Positions 25,343-51,753 of a stretch of 64,000 bases of DNA are shown in pieces; the first letter of the stretch is position 1, and each line of letters opens with the position of its first letter. This stretch comes from Cliona cf. orientalis (lineage: Eukaryota > Porifera > Demospongiae > Clionaida > Clionaidae). Below the pieces are notes generated by a model. It searched no databases. It worked only from the letters and a program-made list of their open reading frames with translations, and was not told the origin of the DNA. The stretch covers positions 124,001-188,000 of the forward strand of contig OZ005691.1 of the NCBI GenBank assembly GCA_963930775.1, in the 5' to 3' direction. Position numbers and translations under genes: made by a program.

Positions 25343-25861
25343 CCTATCAATGTGATGCCCCACTACCCCCCCCCCCCCCCCCCCCTACGGGACATGTGGG
25401 GGAATATAGGGGATTTGACGAATTAATTAATCAACTGCCCCTACTAGGGGCTGCCTCTTTTTGTCAAATGCTCCACCAACCCCCACCATAGAACAAGGGA
25501 TAACAGGGAGATTTGACTTGTCACATTATTGAAGTATGGTGGGTGTGGTTTACCGCTATAACCCATGGTGTAATGTGACCTGTGACCTCACAAGTGAAGC
25601 ACATGGAAGCTATCTCAAGACTAATAGTACAGAGATTAGCAGTTCTAGCGCACTTGTAGCGCTATAGTTAGCCTTTAGCTTTACTTGTTTTATAAGTGAG
25701 TCTACAAATTTTTCACCAGTGTCTGCTATGCGGGTGAGTTTGTGGCTAGCAATATAATATGGGCGTGGCCAACTTGTCACGTTAATTAGTAATGTCAAAA
25801 TCCCCTGTGTGGGGCACGGATTTCTTGTCAATCCCCCAGGTATGACCCGTGTGCTACCCGT

Positions 25862-25899
<38 letters not shown>

Positions 25900-25925
25900 A
25901 GTGGGGCATTACATTGATAGGTGCA
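25343..25925. mobile_element. Foldback element with facing poly-C and poly-G arms
   Basis: The left arm GCACCTATCAATGTGATGCC is followed by CCACTAC and a poly-C run. The right arm ends with a poly-G run, GTAGTGG and GGCATTACATTGATAGGTGC. Further inward the arms share GGGACATGTGGGGGA-like and GGTATGACCCGTGTG-like stretches and GGATTTGAC / GTCAATCCC. The interior of about 400 bp has no coding capacity. It resembles a non-autonomous DNA transposon carrying a homopolymer in each arm. Confidence 0.65.
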
Positions 25926-25933
25926 TTAGATGC

Positions 25934-27848
25934 AAGTACAGGGCACATTCAGTAGTCTCGTGCCCAGCCTCTTTGTTGCATGTAAAAAATGGGTATGGGG
26001 AAATGCACATTCAATTTTGATTCCGTGCGGTAAGATCTCGTTGCATCCAATCACACTGCAGAACAATGCTACAACGTCCCTAAAAAGGATATAGTGATGC
26101 TCCACTGTGCACTTTGCAGTTTACTGTCGCCAGACTACTCGTTGGACAGATAGTGTCATTCAGCAAGCCATAGCTGAAGCTGCGGATTATGCTATAGGGT
26201 CTGTGAAGTTCAGGCAAATGCGAAAAGCTCCATTGTAGCTGGCGAGGACATGGATAATCCATGGTTTATATAATTACCTCTCTACCTATTGGGACAGGAA
26301 AATTTCCCGTTTTTATACCGCTGGTATTCGACCTACGAATCAGGCACTGAGACGAGCAGAGCACTTGGACTCCATAATTTGCCTAGATTTTGTTTTCGAG
26401 GCTGTAAGGCTGCGCAAATTGTGCATAAGTAAAACAAGCGTGATCTCGCTAAGCCTATAATACGCCGTGTACGTCTGGAACCAAAGTAGAATACACTCTT
26501 TTTCCGATCCGCGTGTGGGCACAAGATTATGTGCCAGCAACGGTAAATAATAAGGAGAGTATCAAACGCGCTATATAGTGTTCGGCGAGTTCCCACTTGC
26601 GCACGTGACCATTACTCAAGGGGCTAAATGATCGATTTTTATCAGGACTGAAGAATAGAGGCATTTTTCGGGAGTTTTATGCTATAATCTTCATGAACGC
26701 TTGTTTTATATTGTAGCATTTTCAGTTGAAAGTGCACTGCTTGCACTCGAGGCCACGCCCATAACCAACTATTTGAATCGAGCACTGAATTCCTGGCATG
26801 TGAAAACATCTTATACTGAGCATACAGCGCGTTCGGTTCTTGGTACTTCACAAATTAGGGGGAGGGGGAGGAGGAAGGGCCTAGGTACGAGGCTAGCCCC
26901 GTACAATTGGTAATGACATGGACCAATCAGATTGCTGGCTGAAGCAGGCATAGGCACGACACCAGATCCTTCCTCCTTCCCAGTCATAACAATAAAAAAA
27001 ACCTGGCGTTCCAAGCCCAGTAAATCAGACAGTTTGATAGTCAGGAAAGACGAGAATTACCAGTACTCCACATGCTCACAACTACACAATTATGATTACT
27101 TACGCACTAATTTATCACTACGATAACAGAGTCAGAAATAAGGAATTTGAAAGGACAACTGTCCGGGCATAGCATGATTTGACTGGTCATTCCATAAGAT
27201 TGGGTGGCCACTCGCAGGTAATGTTCGTTACCGTTAACGCGGAAAAGGTCGTCAAACATGCGCATATAATAGAAACGAGTATTGATTATCAAGCACATGG
27301 CAAAGTCAAATCGATCAAAGACGGACTATGAGTAGTGCTTTTGGGCGGCCTTCATGGCCGGACAAGTAAGTATTTGGTCGGTCTTATGGCTGAAATGCAC
27401 GGAAAATGGCCGATGGCCGCCTGTTATTTCTGACTCTGCGATAATGGCACGCGTAGCTGCGCGAATCGTATCACACACACACACACACACACGTACAGAA
27501 CACAGGACTTACTTTATCTCGTCAGTTCGCAGACTGCGTTCACGTGGTTGACAGACAATATGTACATGTGCATGCGCAGGACAGGTTCAGGGGAGGGGCC
27601 GGGCCGCGGGCTGGTCAGTGCGTTCACGTTCACGTGGTCAACAGACGATATGCGCATGCGCATAGGTACAGGGGCGGGGCTGATTCACGTGCATTTGGCA
27701 GGGGTGGGGCTGATAGCATGACCTTTGACCTTAAAACTAAGTGAGGTCTTCTAGAGCCCTAAAAATGCTCAGTGAAGGGTATTACAGTGGCGAAAATAGA
27801 ATTATATGAGTATTTTTGATGCAATTTTGGTGATATATCCGACCACAC
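25934..27848 (+). repeat. Duplicated segment, copy A
   Basis: Starts GCAAGTACAGGGCACATTCA and matches copy B (33434-35090) in order over nearly its whole length. Shared phrases include TTCAGTAGTCTCGT, GACTACTCGTTGGACAGA, GGACAGGAAAATTTCCCGTT, TTATGTGCCAGCAA, CGGGAGTTTTATGCTA and AACACAGGACTTACTTTATC. By eye the copies differ by many substitutions and several indels. The last 300 bp carry GC boxes, GCATGCGC palindromes and a DR1 site. No intact gene is recognised. Confidence 0.85.
27719..27731 (-). promoter_or_regulatory. DR1-type nuclear receptor element in copy A
   Basis: TGACCTTTGACCT is the reverse complement of AGGTCAAAGGTCA, the direct-repeat-1 site bound by HNF4/RXR-class receptors. 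GC boxes (GGGGCGGGGC, GGGGTGGGGC) and ATGCGCATGCGC palindromes lie within 120 bp upstream. The same arrangement is kept in copy B. Confidence 0.5.
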
Positions 27849-28469
27849 CTCCCTTGCATAGCTACGCCAAATCAATTAGCCCCCCCCCCCCCCCCCCCCC
27901 CCGGACTAGAAACAAATACTAATTATCTCTTAGACTACCATGCACACCCTATTGAGAGCGAAGTACTGGAATATTTACCCCCACCAGACCAATGAAGTCC
28001 CAGACTTACCCTCCCCCCTAGCCACATCCTATAGCTATGACCTCTGAACTAATCCTGCACACACGCAAAGAATTGTAATCACCATCTGCATGTATAGTGA
28101 AAGTCTCAAACAATATGTACCCCTGTACATTGATATTGAGAGCCTCAAGATTTGCGATCTCATTAGTAGTAACCCTTCCAATTAATCCCACAACAACAAT
28201 CCCAACCATATTATTGTTCCAATCCAAACCCTAAACCCTACCCTTTGCCTAATAACCCCCTAATCTATATTGTACATCGCAAATCGTGCAGCAACTGGCT
28301 ACAAATATATGCATGGCATTGTACAGAGATCGAAAATATTCTCATGAGGCCCCCAAGTCGCATTTAGCTTGCTCTGAACATAGCAATATTTTAATGCAGC
28401 AATCAAAATTTAATGGTACTTCGTGGGTATAGGTATACTGCACTGAGCAGCAGTACGATATGCAAACCA
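27849..28469. other. Intergenic, no gene seen
   Basis: A poly-C tract at 27878-27902 and AT-rich sequence. No supported exon. Confidence 0.4.
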
Positions 28470-28935
28470 GCCATCGTTATATCGGCAATTTTAAAAGTTT
28501 AATCTCCTTTTGGTGAAGTTCTTCCTCATATGACTCATCAGGCTCTGACATGATGTAACAACGTTCACAGTACCCTTGCAGCTTCAGCTCTATACCATCC
28601 AGCTTTTCAATCCGTTCCATGAACTTCACTTACAGTCCATTTAATATCGACGATGGCACCAATCTTGGCAAATTCCTTCTTGTTCGAATCGTCACTATCT
28701 GGGTTGATAGGAGCATTTGATATTTGTGTAGAGTTGTGCATGTGCAAAATATTTCTTCTACTATTACAGTGCATGTTGAGTAAAATAGTAAAAATAACAG
28801 TAGCTACATACATCACATCTGTAGCACCCACCCAACTACAGCTTAGCACAGATGCAGCACTGTACAGCTATTGAACTCACCAAACTTAGTTTCAGACACC
28901 TCATCAACATGCAGCACTATGGGCTTCATCCAGCT
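28470..28935 (-). pseudogene. Remnant of a small-barrel (Tudor/chromo-like) gene
   Basis: Read on the minus strand, the pieces are MKPIVLHVDEVSETKFG with a good GTGAGT donor, then DSDDSNKKEFAKIGAIVDIK followed by WT, then short stretches reading KAGW, GWYRAEA, and YIMSEPDESYEEEL with KEIKLLKLPI and a stop. The spacing resembles a beta-barrel domain in which a KW-T strand is followed by GW(Y)xAxV and a SEPxxxY strand. The last parts lie in different frames and contain stops, so the copy looks inactivated. The domain assignment is tentative. Confidence 0.35.
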
Positions 28936-28996
28936 TAATTAGTACAACTTAGACTGAGTTAGCAAGTGTATCGTGCAAATTCGATAAACATGCTCA

Positions 28997-30486
<1,490 letters not shown>

Positions 30487-30596
30487 ATGGGCTACCTTCT
30501 TTTGCATGCAGGGTGGGTGGTGGATGAAGTTTTGAGACAAGAGTATGCATAGTATCTCTTACAAGACTTTCTAGGAATTTTTTCAAAGGAGAGGGA
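30487..30596. repeat. Dispersed ~120-bp repeat, copy 3
   Basis: GGGCTACCTTCTTTTGCATG followed by GGTGGATGAAGTTTTGAGAC is close to the copy at 15765. It ends AAAGGAGAGGGA. Confidence 0.75.
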
Positions 30597-31000
30597 TTAT
30601 ATACCACTGCCATAATATCCCATACCACGATACACAAGTCAGTAGTAGATCTACCAGGGTCCATTACGTACCTCCAGAGCAATTGGCTTTCCCTACCTTC
30701 ATTATGGGGTTGGCCCCTCCCTTGAATTTTGGCAATAGGCATTTGTCCCCTCTTTAAATTATCATCATGATGCACAGATTGCAGGAAGTATTTTTTAGTT
30801 GAGGTTTAATGAAAACAAAAACGAACGGAATTTTGGTAATTAAGTTACAAAGTGAGACTCTGAATGTTGCATAGCCTAGATGTAAGACAACTTTAGCTGT
30901 ACACTGATTACATACTGAATCCTTGCACACTGATCTGGTCAATTTGCTTCTCGGATAATCTCATCTGACCAGTCTCCTGTGACAAGAAACTGCATAAATC

Positions 31001-31353
31001 ATGGGGCCCAAGGCATTGATTAAACTGAAGCATGAGGGCACAAAGCGTTTGAGGGATGAGATCAAGAAATACTGTGCAACCCGAGGGTTTTGCAAAATAC
31101 TACATATAAGTTTACTTCACTTTGTAGATTAGCTCACCTGATCAAGGATAGATGCTTTACTGTCGAGGAGTGCCATTACAGTAATGCTGACAATGCACAC
31201 TGGCTGGCGGCTAAAGCTGCAAACAAGCTCATGCCTGCATTTGCAATACATGTAGCTAAATACCCACAAGTCAAATACGTTAGCTGGTGGAGTTTATACG
31301 TGTTTTGTCAGCACTGCCACGGTCTGGTAGTGCCGAGCCCTATTCAAGACTGA
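31001..31353 (+). CDS. Possible two-exon gene of unknown function
   Basis: An ATG at 31001 opens MGPKALIKLKHEGTKRLRDE, then IKKYCATR. The frame can be joined across a 41-nt intron (31087-31127, donor GTTTTG, acceptor TTTGTAG) to an exon reading GLAHLIKDRCFTVEECHYSN followed by ADNAHWLAAKAANKLMPAF, ending in a stop at 31353. The join keeps frame and gives about 103 residues. The donor is weak, and no domain or neighbour supports a function. It could equally be a gene fragment. Confidence 0.3.
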
Positions 31354-32031
31354 GATGGCAACATCCAAGTTTCCTAGACCTTCATAGCCATCAAAGCAAA
31401 ATCTATATCATACATGTACACATTAAAACAAGCATGGAACGTCATTATGATCCATAAATTGAAATCAGGGTATAGTTAGTCCATATCACATCGTGATAGT
31501 ACCATTTAAAGTTGCATACAGGGCTTTTACTGAGCTCAAGCAAAATTGCTATAGCGATGTGTATGTCAACTCGTAGGACATTGAGAACAAAAAAATATAT
31601 GTGCATGGTTACCTGCACTCTGGTCAAATGCCCCCCCCCCCCTGAGTTATTGATTGCTAGGCAATAAAACCATCTGAACGCAGCGTATCAGTGAAGTATG
31701 AAGTAATCTCAGGTCATATTTTGCAAGCAGCAAGCATGAGCTGAGATATCGAGGTACATGTACATGTATGTACGCAATGTAATAGTTAAATGCATGCTAG
31801 AGGCATTTTCCTTGTCCAAAACAAACTACCGTAATATTGCTGGGCAACTTTTGGCATGGATTAGGTGAAACGGCTCTCACTCGGCATTGGAGGGTAAAAT
31901 TTATATTCAGCAGCATAATATAGGCACCCAATTAATTTGCCAATACCTATAATGTTTAAATTCTCACATTCTTTTGCATCATTAAACTTGATAATACTAT
32001 TATACGTACCATAATCCTGAATCAAACTTGC

Positions 32032-32788
32032 CTGTCAAAAAACGGTGATTGAGAAGCAATGATGACCCTGTGAGCCCTGAAGGTCTGGCCCTCCACATAG
32101 AAGGTGACGTCTGCATATCTGCCCGTCTTGTAAAGGGAGAGCAGGCCCCTGCACGGCATCACGTCACCAGTGCAGATACCCAAGTCAACCAGGGTTCTAT
32201 CTAGAAATTTTTATTTGGGGTGGAAGGGGGTGTGGAATTTTCACGCACAGTCCCCCCTCCCACAAGCCATTAATACATTTTGTGGTTTTTAAATTTTACA
32301 GTATCATGTACTAGCATAACTCCCACGTATAGCTACATTCCCTGATCTCCTCTCCCTCCCTCTCTCTCCCCCTCTCCCTCTCTTTCTCTCTCTCTTTTCT
32401 TTTGGGGGGGGGGGGGGGGGGGGGGGGAAGCTGGGTGCTTTGGGGGAGAAGCTTCTCCCCCCCCCCATGTAAATAGAACCCTGTCAACACTCTCTATACA
32501 GTAGCCATGCATAGGTGAGGTTAATTTAATTAAGCTAGTTCACCGTAACCCAACACCAAGTAGCTGACATTGTGTATTGTTGGGGAAATTATTGCACACT
32601 TATGATGATAACTTTTAGCAGAAGCACTAATCTGTTTCGAATTGTCCCCACATGAAACAATAGACTTCGGCAATGATAATCAAATGCCACCTACCCAAAG
32701 AGAGATCTGAGATGAGGCCGCCATTGCAGTCTTCAGCATCAGACGACAATAAACGTCCTTTGCAAAGAGAGACGGTGCCCTCCTCCAT
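32032..32788 (-). CDS. BTB/POZ-domain protein, 5' exons only
   Basis: Two minus-strand exons join in frame. Exon 1 is 32788-32695, opening MEEGTVSLCKGRLLSSDAED, with a GTAGGT donor. Exon 2 is 32200-32032, after a TTTCTAG acceptor. Exon 2 encodes GLLSLYKTGRYADVTFYVEG followed by QTFRAHRVIIASQSPFFDR, which is the start of a BTB/POZ dimerisation domain (DVTF, then AHRxIIAS, then FF). It ends with AG|GCAAGT, the strong consensus for a GC-AG intron. BTB proteins of this kind are usually Cul3 adaptors or kelch/BTBD-type scaffolds, but which one cannot be said from 88 residues. I could not find the following exons on the minus strand below 32031; they may lie behind a long intron, or the gene may be truncated. 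Confidence 0.65.
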
Positions 32789-33433
32789 CCTACCTGATTA
32801 TGAACGACTACTGACCTAGCAGCTGCAGGTTTCCAAGTATAAATTTATGTAACCTCGATCCACGTGCACAGTTCTAAAACAGCTAGCACTAGCAATCGAG
32901 AGTCAATTGCAGACTTGAATCGATGAAGACTTTCACAGATCAAGCAATTGAATCCACATGGTAGGACTGCAAAATGACTCCACCACTGGACCATCAGAGA
33001 GCACTGCCGTCCTATCAGATCAGCTGAGTAATTAAATTGCAACAAAAATCTCTGCACAATACATACGATCACACACGCCCCTTTTCCGTTTACACACACT
33101 GTAGCGGGATCAAAATTGCCATCACAGATTGATGTCTGGGGCGTATGGCGGTGACCCCCTTGTTTAGCACATAATTTACTGAGTTGAGCAAAGCGTGAAC
33201 TATGTTCATTGCATTGTCAAGCACAAAAAGTAGTACATTATCACGCAAATTTTTATCATTTCTTGCTCACATGCAGGCACAATGTATAGCTAATTATAGC
33301 TCTAGTTTTAGTTTCTGCAGATTTTATCAATTGTTGCTATTTGAGTTACCACTGTAGCAGCTAGATCTCTTTATCATGCAGACAGGCTAGTTAACATTGG
33401 TCTGTATCTTTGTCTTGATTACAGTCGCAGATC
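32789..33433. other. Intergenic, upstream of the BTB gene
   Basis: Would hold the promoter of the BTB gene. No further gene recognised. Confidence 0.4.
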
Positions 33434-34064
33434 TATGCAAGTACAGGCCACATTCAGTAGTCTCGTTCCCAGACTCTTTGTTGCATGCAAAAATGGGTAT
33501 GGTGAAATGCACATTCAATTTTGATTCCATGCAGTCACTGGACTACTCGTTGGACAGACAGTGTCATTCAGCAAGCCATTGCTGAAGCTGCCTGGCGTTT
33601 GGATTATGCTATAGCGTCCGTGAAGTTCAGGAGAAGGCGAAGAGCTCTATTGTAGCCAGCGAGGATGTGGATAATCATAATTACCTCTCTACCAACTGGG
33701 ACAGGAAAATTTCCCGTTTTGTCCTTATACTGCTGGTGTCTGACCATCTCTTTGGCTACGAATCAGGCACTGAGACAAGCAGAGCACTCGGACTCCATAA
33801 TTTTCTTAGATTGTGTTTTCGAGGCAGTAATGATGCGCAAGTTATGCATAAGCAAACAAGCGTGATCTCGCTATAATACGTCGTGTACGTCTGGAACCAA
33901 AGTTGAACACGCGTTTCATCATACTCTTTTTCTGATCCGCGTGTGGACACGAGATTATGTGCCAGCAAGAGTAAATAATAAGGAAGGGAAGAGATTATCA
34001 AACACGCTATATACCCCGTGTAGTAAGTGTTCGGCGAGTTACCGCCTTGCGCATGTGACTAACT

Positions 34065-34250
34065 CAGTGCTGCCAAAGTCTTGGATTTTGTCCAAATATT
34101 AGGATTTCAGAGCATGAAAATTGCCTAATTAGCATATGCAAATGAAGCATATTAGGATTTTTCAGCCATCTACTCCCATAAGACCAATATATTTGCCAGG
34201 ATTTTTTTCAAAATCTTAGGATTTCTTGTCACAAGCTGTTGGCAGCACTG
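34065..34250. mobile_element. Small hAT-like insertion in copy B
   Basis: The ends CAGTGCTGCCAA and TTGGCAGCACTG are perfect inverted repeats of the hAT-like CAGTG type. The sequence CTAACTCA occurs on both sides: 34059-34066, its last two bases overlapping the left end, and 34251-34258. It resembles an 8-bp target duplication, although only CTAACT lies fully outside the element. Copy A has no insertion at the matching site. Confidence 0.7.
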
Positions 34251-34957
34251 CTAACTCAAGGGGCTAAATACTCGATTTTTGTCAGGACTGTGAAGAATAG
34301 AGGCATTTTTCGGGAGTTTTATGCTAGAATCTTCACTTCTACTGAGCATACAGTGCGTTCGATACTCTCTTCCTTGTTTATTCTTGGTACTTCACAAATT
34401 GGGGGAGGGGGGAGGAGGAAGGGCCTGGTGTCATGCCTATCATGTGACCTAGGGTGATTTTACGAAGCTAGCGTAGCTAGCTCCATAAAATTGGTGATGA
34501 CTCAGATTGCTGGCTGCAGCAGGCATAGGCACGACACCGGATACTTCCTCCTTCCCAGTCGTAACAATAAAAACCTGGCGATTCAGTCCAGTAAATCACG
34601 TGACAGTTTGATAGTCCGGCCGGAAAGATGAGAAGTACGATGGAAATTTCATAGAGATCAGCTCACAACTATTACTCGCGAATTTATCACTACGATAATG
34701 GCACGCGTAGCTCGCGAATCGTATCTCATACACACACACACACACACACACACACGTACAGAACACAGGACTTACTTTATCTCGCAGACTGCGTTCTCAC
34801 GAGGTCGATAGACAATATGTGCATGCGCAGAAGGACAGGGGAGGGGCTGATTAAACTCGTCAGTGCTCTCACGTGGTCCACGGACGATATGCGCATGCGC
34901 AAAGGGACAGGGGCGGGGCTGATTCATGCGCATTTGGCAGGGGTGGGGCTGGTAGCA

Positions 34958-34970
34958 TGACCTTTGACCT
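34958..34970 (-). promoter_or_regulatory. DR1-type nuclear receptor element in copy B
   Basis: TGACCTTTGACCT, identical to the copy A site, with GC boxes and CATGCGCA palindromes just upstream. Confidence 0.5.
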
Positions 34971-35090
34971 TCAAACTAAATGCGACTTTTCATGTCCTCT
35001 AGAGCGCTAAAAATGCTCGGCGAAGGGTTAGCGGCTGAAATAGAATTATATGAGTGCTTTTGGGGCAATTTGGGGATATATCCACCCACG

Positions 35091-35429
35091 CAAATAAATG
35101 GTACCTTAATGAGGTATAAACATAGCAAATTTATACAATTACATCATAAACAAATTTTATTCCTCTTTGCAGGCATTGGGGGATGCGGTAGTGAAGTCAC
35201 TGCATGGAATGACTGTAAAGATTGGTAACCCTAAGACAGGTGGATAGATACTGTATATATACCTTCACATGTGTGTTACCATGGAGACATCATCATAAAT
35301 TTAATATTACTAAGTCTTTCATGTATTTATTTCTGAATGTGCCAAGAACTATATTATAAAGTGCAGTGAGATTGTATAAAAAGAAAAAGGGATAGACTTG
35401 AGGAAATGAATTGATAAGGGAGTGTATTT
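35091..35429. other. Intergenic / 3' flank of KIAA1143
   Basis: AT-rich; no separate gene. The minus-strand 3' UTR of KIAA1143 should end here. Confidence 0.4.
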
Positions 35430-36131
35430 TCAGTCCTCTTCATCATCTCCAAACGACAGGAGACTCTTATTTTTAACCCCTTTACTCTGACTCTCCCCTC
35501 CAGAACTTCTCCTCCGCCTCCTCCCGGTCCCACTCCCCTTCTCCCCCTCCCCCTCTCCCTGGCGAGCCCGCTTGCTGCTGCTGGCATCCAGTACCCCTCC
35601 TCCTCCTCCTCCACTTTCGCTACTCTTTCTTTTCGTTGGCTTCTTGAAGAGGATCTTTCCGCCACTGTCCTCTGAAGATGCTGAGTCATCATCTGGTCTT
35701 GTTGGACGTGGCTCTACAGTTGGTATCCCCAACGAGTCATCATCCTTATCCTGCTTATCTGCAATGGCAAATACATTAATTTTTGTACGACATAATCACG
35801 GATCCGGAGAGGAAATATACCTTTCATACTTTGCCTGTATGCTTCGTATTCCGCTGCTCCAATGTCTCCAGGCTTCAGCTGGACAACTGTCGGCTGCTCG
35901 TCCTCTCTCTCCACCTCAGCACCGTCGTCTTCCTCAGGAGCATTCTTACGTTCCTTTTTGTCCTCTAGCAGGGGTGTGGTAAAGGGTCATCAACACAACG
36001 AGCTAATTTTTGGTGAAGATGGACTCACCGATGGTCGCTGGCGCTTTGTAACCCACTTTAGCTTTGAATTTCTTCAGGAAAGATGGTTCATCGGGTTTTG
36101 TGAAGGCCACATTTCTGCTTGGGATGGACAT
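35430..36131 (-). CDS. KIAA1143: KIAA1143 homologue
   Basis: Three minus-strand exons: 36131-36029, 35964-35821 and 35758-35430. All junctions are GT-AG and the frame closes (576 nt, 191 aa; the human protein is about 154 aa). The N terminus MSIPSRNVAFTKPDEPSFLK, with KFKAKVGYKAP after it, matches the conserved start of KIAA1143 (N-V-x-F-x-K/R-P-x-E-P-x-FL-x-x-FK-x-x-VGY). The centre has EDEQPTVVQLKPGDI, the core signature of the family. The C terminus has KILFKKPTKRK, a basic low-complexity stretch with a poly-Gly run, and the conserved end KNKSLLSFGDDEED. Function is poorly known in any species; it is a small charged, probably nuclear protein. It is head-to-head with KIF15 across 249 bp, as in human. 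Confidence 0.93.
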
Positions 36132-36380
36132 CGCGCTTGCACTAGATGGAGGAAGGGGTGTGGCCACAAATGAAAATATTGAAATTTTGTACGGTTATTT
36201 AGAGAGGGCGGTCTTGTTCAAAAAAATCAATTTTCGCGCTCGCTCAAGCGCTCACTATCAGCGACTATCAAAACTGAGATTCAAAAAGGAGAGGAGGGCT
36301 GCTTCGCTACCACGAGCCAAAATCCATTTTGGGGAGCTACCACTCACGTCTCGAAGCAGTAGCTGGAGCGAGCGGCCGCC
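36132..36380. promoter_or_regulatory. Shared divergent promoter of KIAA1143 and KIF15
   Basis: 249 bp separate the two start codons, so one region must serve both genes. TTTTCGCGC at 36231-36239 fits the E2F consensus (TTTSSCGC). GATTCAAAA about 40 bp further right contains an inverted TTTGAA, a CHR-like cell-cycle element. No clear TATA box is present. Cell-cycle control of KIF15 is known in mammals; that these motifs act here is inference. Confidence 0.6.
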
Positions 36381-48499
<12,119 letters not shown>

Positions 48500-48987
48500 A
48501 AAATTATTTATTTCTAGAGAAATCTTGGTCTTTTTTCCTAATAATTTGTATGCATCGCTTTCATGTGTGTCTAGATCTTATTTAAATACCGAACTATGTC
48601 TTATGATGTATGTACACCATTCACTCAAATTGCATTTATATAATAATAATTATTATTATTATTATTGCAAAGTTATTGACTCATTAATTAATTCTAGCAT
48701 GTATTATTTATACATATGCTCTCATTGCCTTGGCTGTACAGTAACAAACAAAACAGTATTAGCACTTTTACTACCGTAGATGGGGATATTTTTGCCTGCA
48801 AAGTATCGACGAAAAATTTAACAAAATTTTCCCAATCTACGGTATAAATAAAGCTAGCAATAAGCAATAATAAACCTATAACCTATACCATAATGATACA
48901 CGTACACACTATACAGTAACGAGAGAATGTTGATGAGCTTTATCTCAAGCCAACCCCGGTTCAAGCTAGCTAGCTAACAGCACTACA
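48500..48987. other. Convergent intergenic region between KIF15 and COX4, with a small MITE
   Basis: KIF15 (+) and COX4 (-) end facing each other across 488 bp. A 73-bp inverted-repeat element at 48772-48844 starts TACCGTAGATGGGGA and ends TTCCCAATCTACGGTA. A plus-strand AATAAA at 48847-48852 could serve KIF15. Confidence 0.6.
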
Positions 48988-49839
48988 CTACTTGGCCGCT
49001 GGGAGAGGGTGCTTGGAGCTGATGCCCTGGATGGGATTGGCCCTCGTGCGGATCAGCTTCTCTCTCGTAGCCTCCTCCCACTCCTTGTTGTTGAAAGTAT
49101 GAGGAAGCTCAGGACCAACTGGGAAAAGAATAAATAAAAAGTCACAATAACAAGGAATATAGCTTTGCATAGCCCGCTTCGCAACATGGTAACTTTGAAA
49201 ATTTCTACTCATAACGTAAGCAAATGAGTGTCACTTTAATATGTGATAACTGCATTTAACTGTCAATATATATAGGATACACGTGATGACAAGACTGAGC
49301 AAATACTATTGGCTTTGAGCTACTCTGAGCACTCACAAACATTCAATATTTCACCAGAACCTAGGGTTTGAGTAATTACCTGTTCTTCTGAGGAAGCCGG
49401 CTAGCCATACACCAAATCCCACCATGACAAGGAGGACAGGGATCACAGTCTTGTAGTCTCCTCGGCCTTGCTTGATCTCCCTGAATGTCTCCGGAAAAGA
49501 GGCTCTGTACACTATACGAGTGAGTTGGTGTGTGTAGATGGGCATTAATTAGAACATTAGCCAACTGTACTGTAATTCCTCTAAGACACGCGCACATAAC
49601 ACAAAGTGGGGTTTAAGGTAGACTAATAAACATACTAAGTATAGCTTACGTTCAACGACCTCCTGGTTGGTCAGTTCTTTCCACGGGCCTTGCGCTTTTT
49701 GCGCCAACTGCTGTAAATCCGGACTCTCCAAAACTGCTCCCGCGCCAACGGGCGCTGGAGTGGCAATAGTCGGCTTCATGGTCTGGTAGTACAGCCGCCG
49801 AGCTGTAGTGGAGAACGCTCTGCGTAGAACAAACGCCAT
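48988..49839 (-). CDS. COX4: Cytochrome c oxidase subunit 4, mitochondrial
   Basis: Nuclear-encoded subunit IV of respiratory complex IV in the inner mitochondrial membrane. Minus-strand exons 49839-49650, 49511-49380 and 49118-48988 give 453 nt and 150 aa in frame. Residues 1-20 (MAFVLRRAFSTTARRLYYQT) are a basic, hydroxylated presequence typical of mitochondrial import. GPWKELTNQEVVELYRASF is the family signature around the WxxL...E-LYR motif. A single membrane helix, TVIPVLLVMVGFGVWLAGF, comes next. EWEEATREKLIRTRANPIQG is the conserved C-terminal NPIQG region. I chose the ATG at 49839 because the frame upstream (MYFELTKHSTIFK) lacks presequence character. Head-to-head with DECR1. Confidence 0.93.
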
Positions 49840-51666
<1,827 letters not shown>

Positions 51667-51710
51667 GAATAATTATAAAAGAGAACAGAATATTTAAATT
51701 AATGTAGATG

Positions 51711-51716
51711 AATAAA
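51711..51716 (+). terminator. Poly(A) signal of DECR1
   Basis: AATAAA 45 nt after the DECR1 stop. A second plus-strand AATAAA lies at 51745-51750. The TMEM42 stop on the other strand is at 51754, so the two 3' ends nearly overlap. Confidence 0.6.
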
Positions 51717-51753
51717 AGAATTCTATTTTGCAAAATGTGTGAAAAATAAATTA

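Larger units (their letters stand above)
33434..35090 (+). repeat. Duplicated segment, copy B
   Basis: Collinear with copy A at 25934-27848. It starts GCAAGTACAGGCCACATTCA and ends near GGGGATATATCCACCC. It contains a 186-bp insertion (34065-34250) absent from copy A, and it lacks some pieces present in copy A. The right end lies about 340 bp from the KIAA1143 3' end. It keeps the GC boxes, GCATGCGC palindromes and DR1 site of copy A. Confidence 0.85.

Noticed and set aside
25610-25948. Proline-rich frame
   Set aside because: It is produced by the poly-G/poly-C tract of a foldback element.
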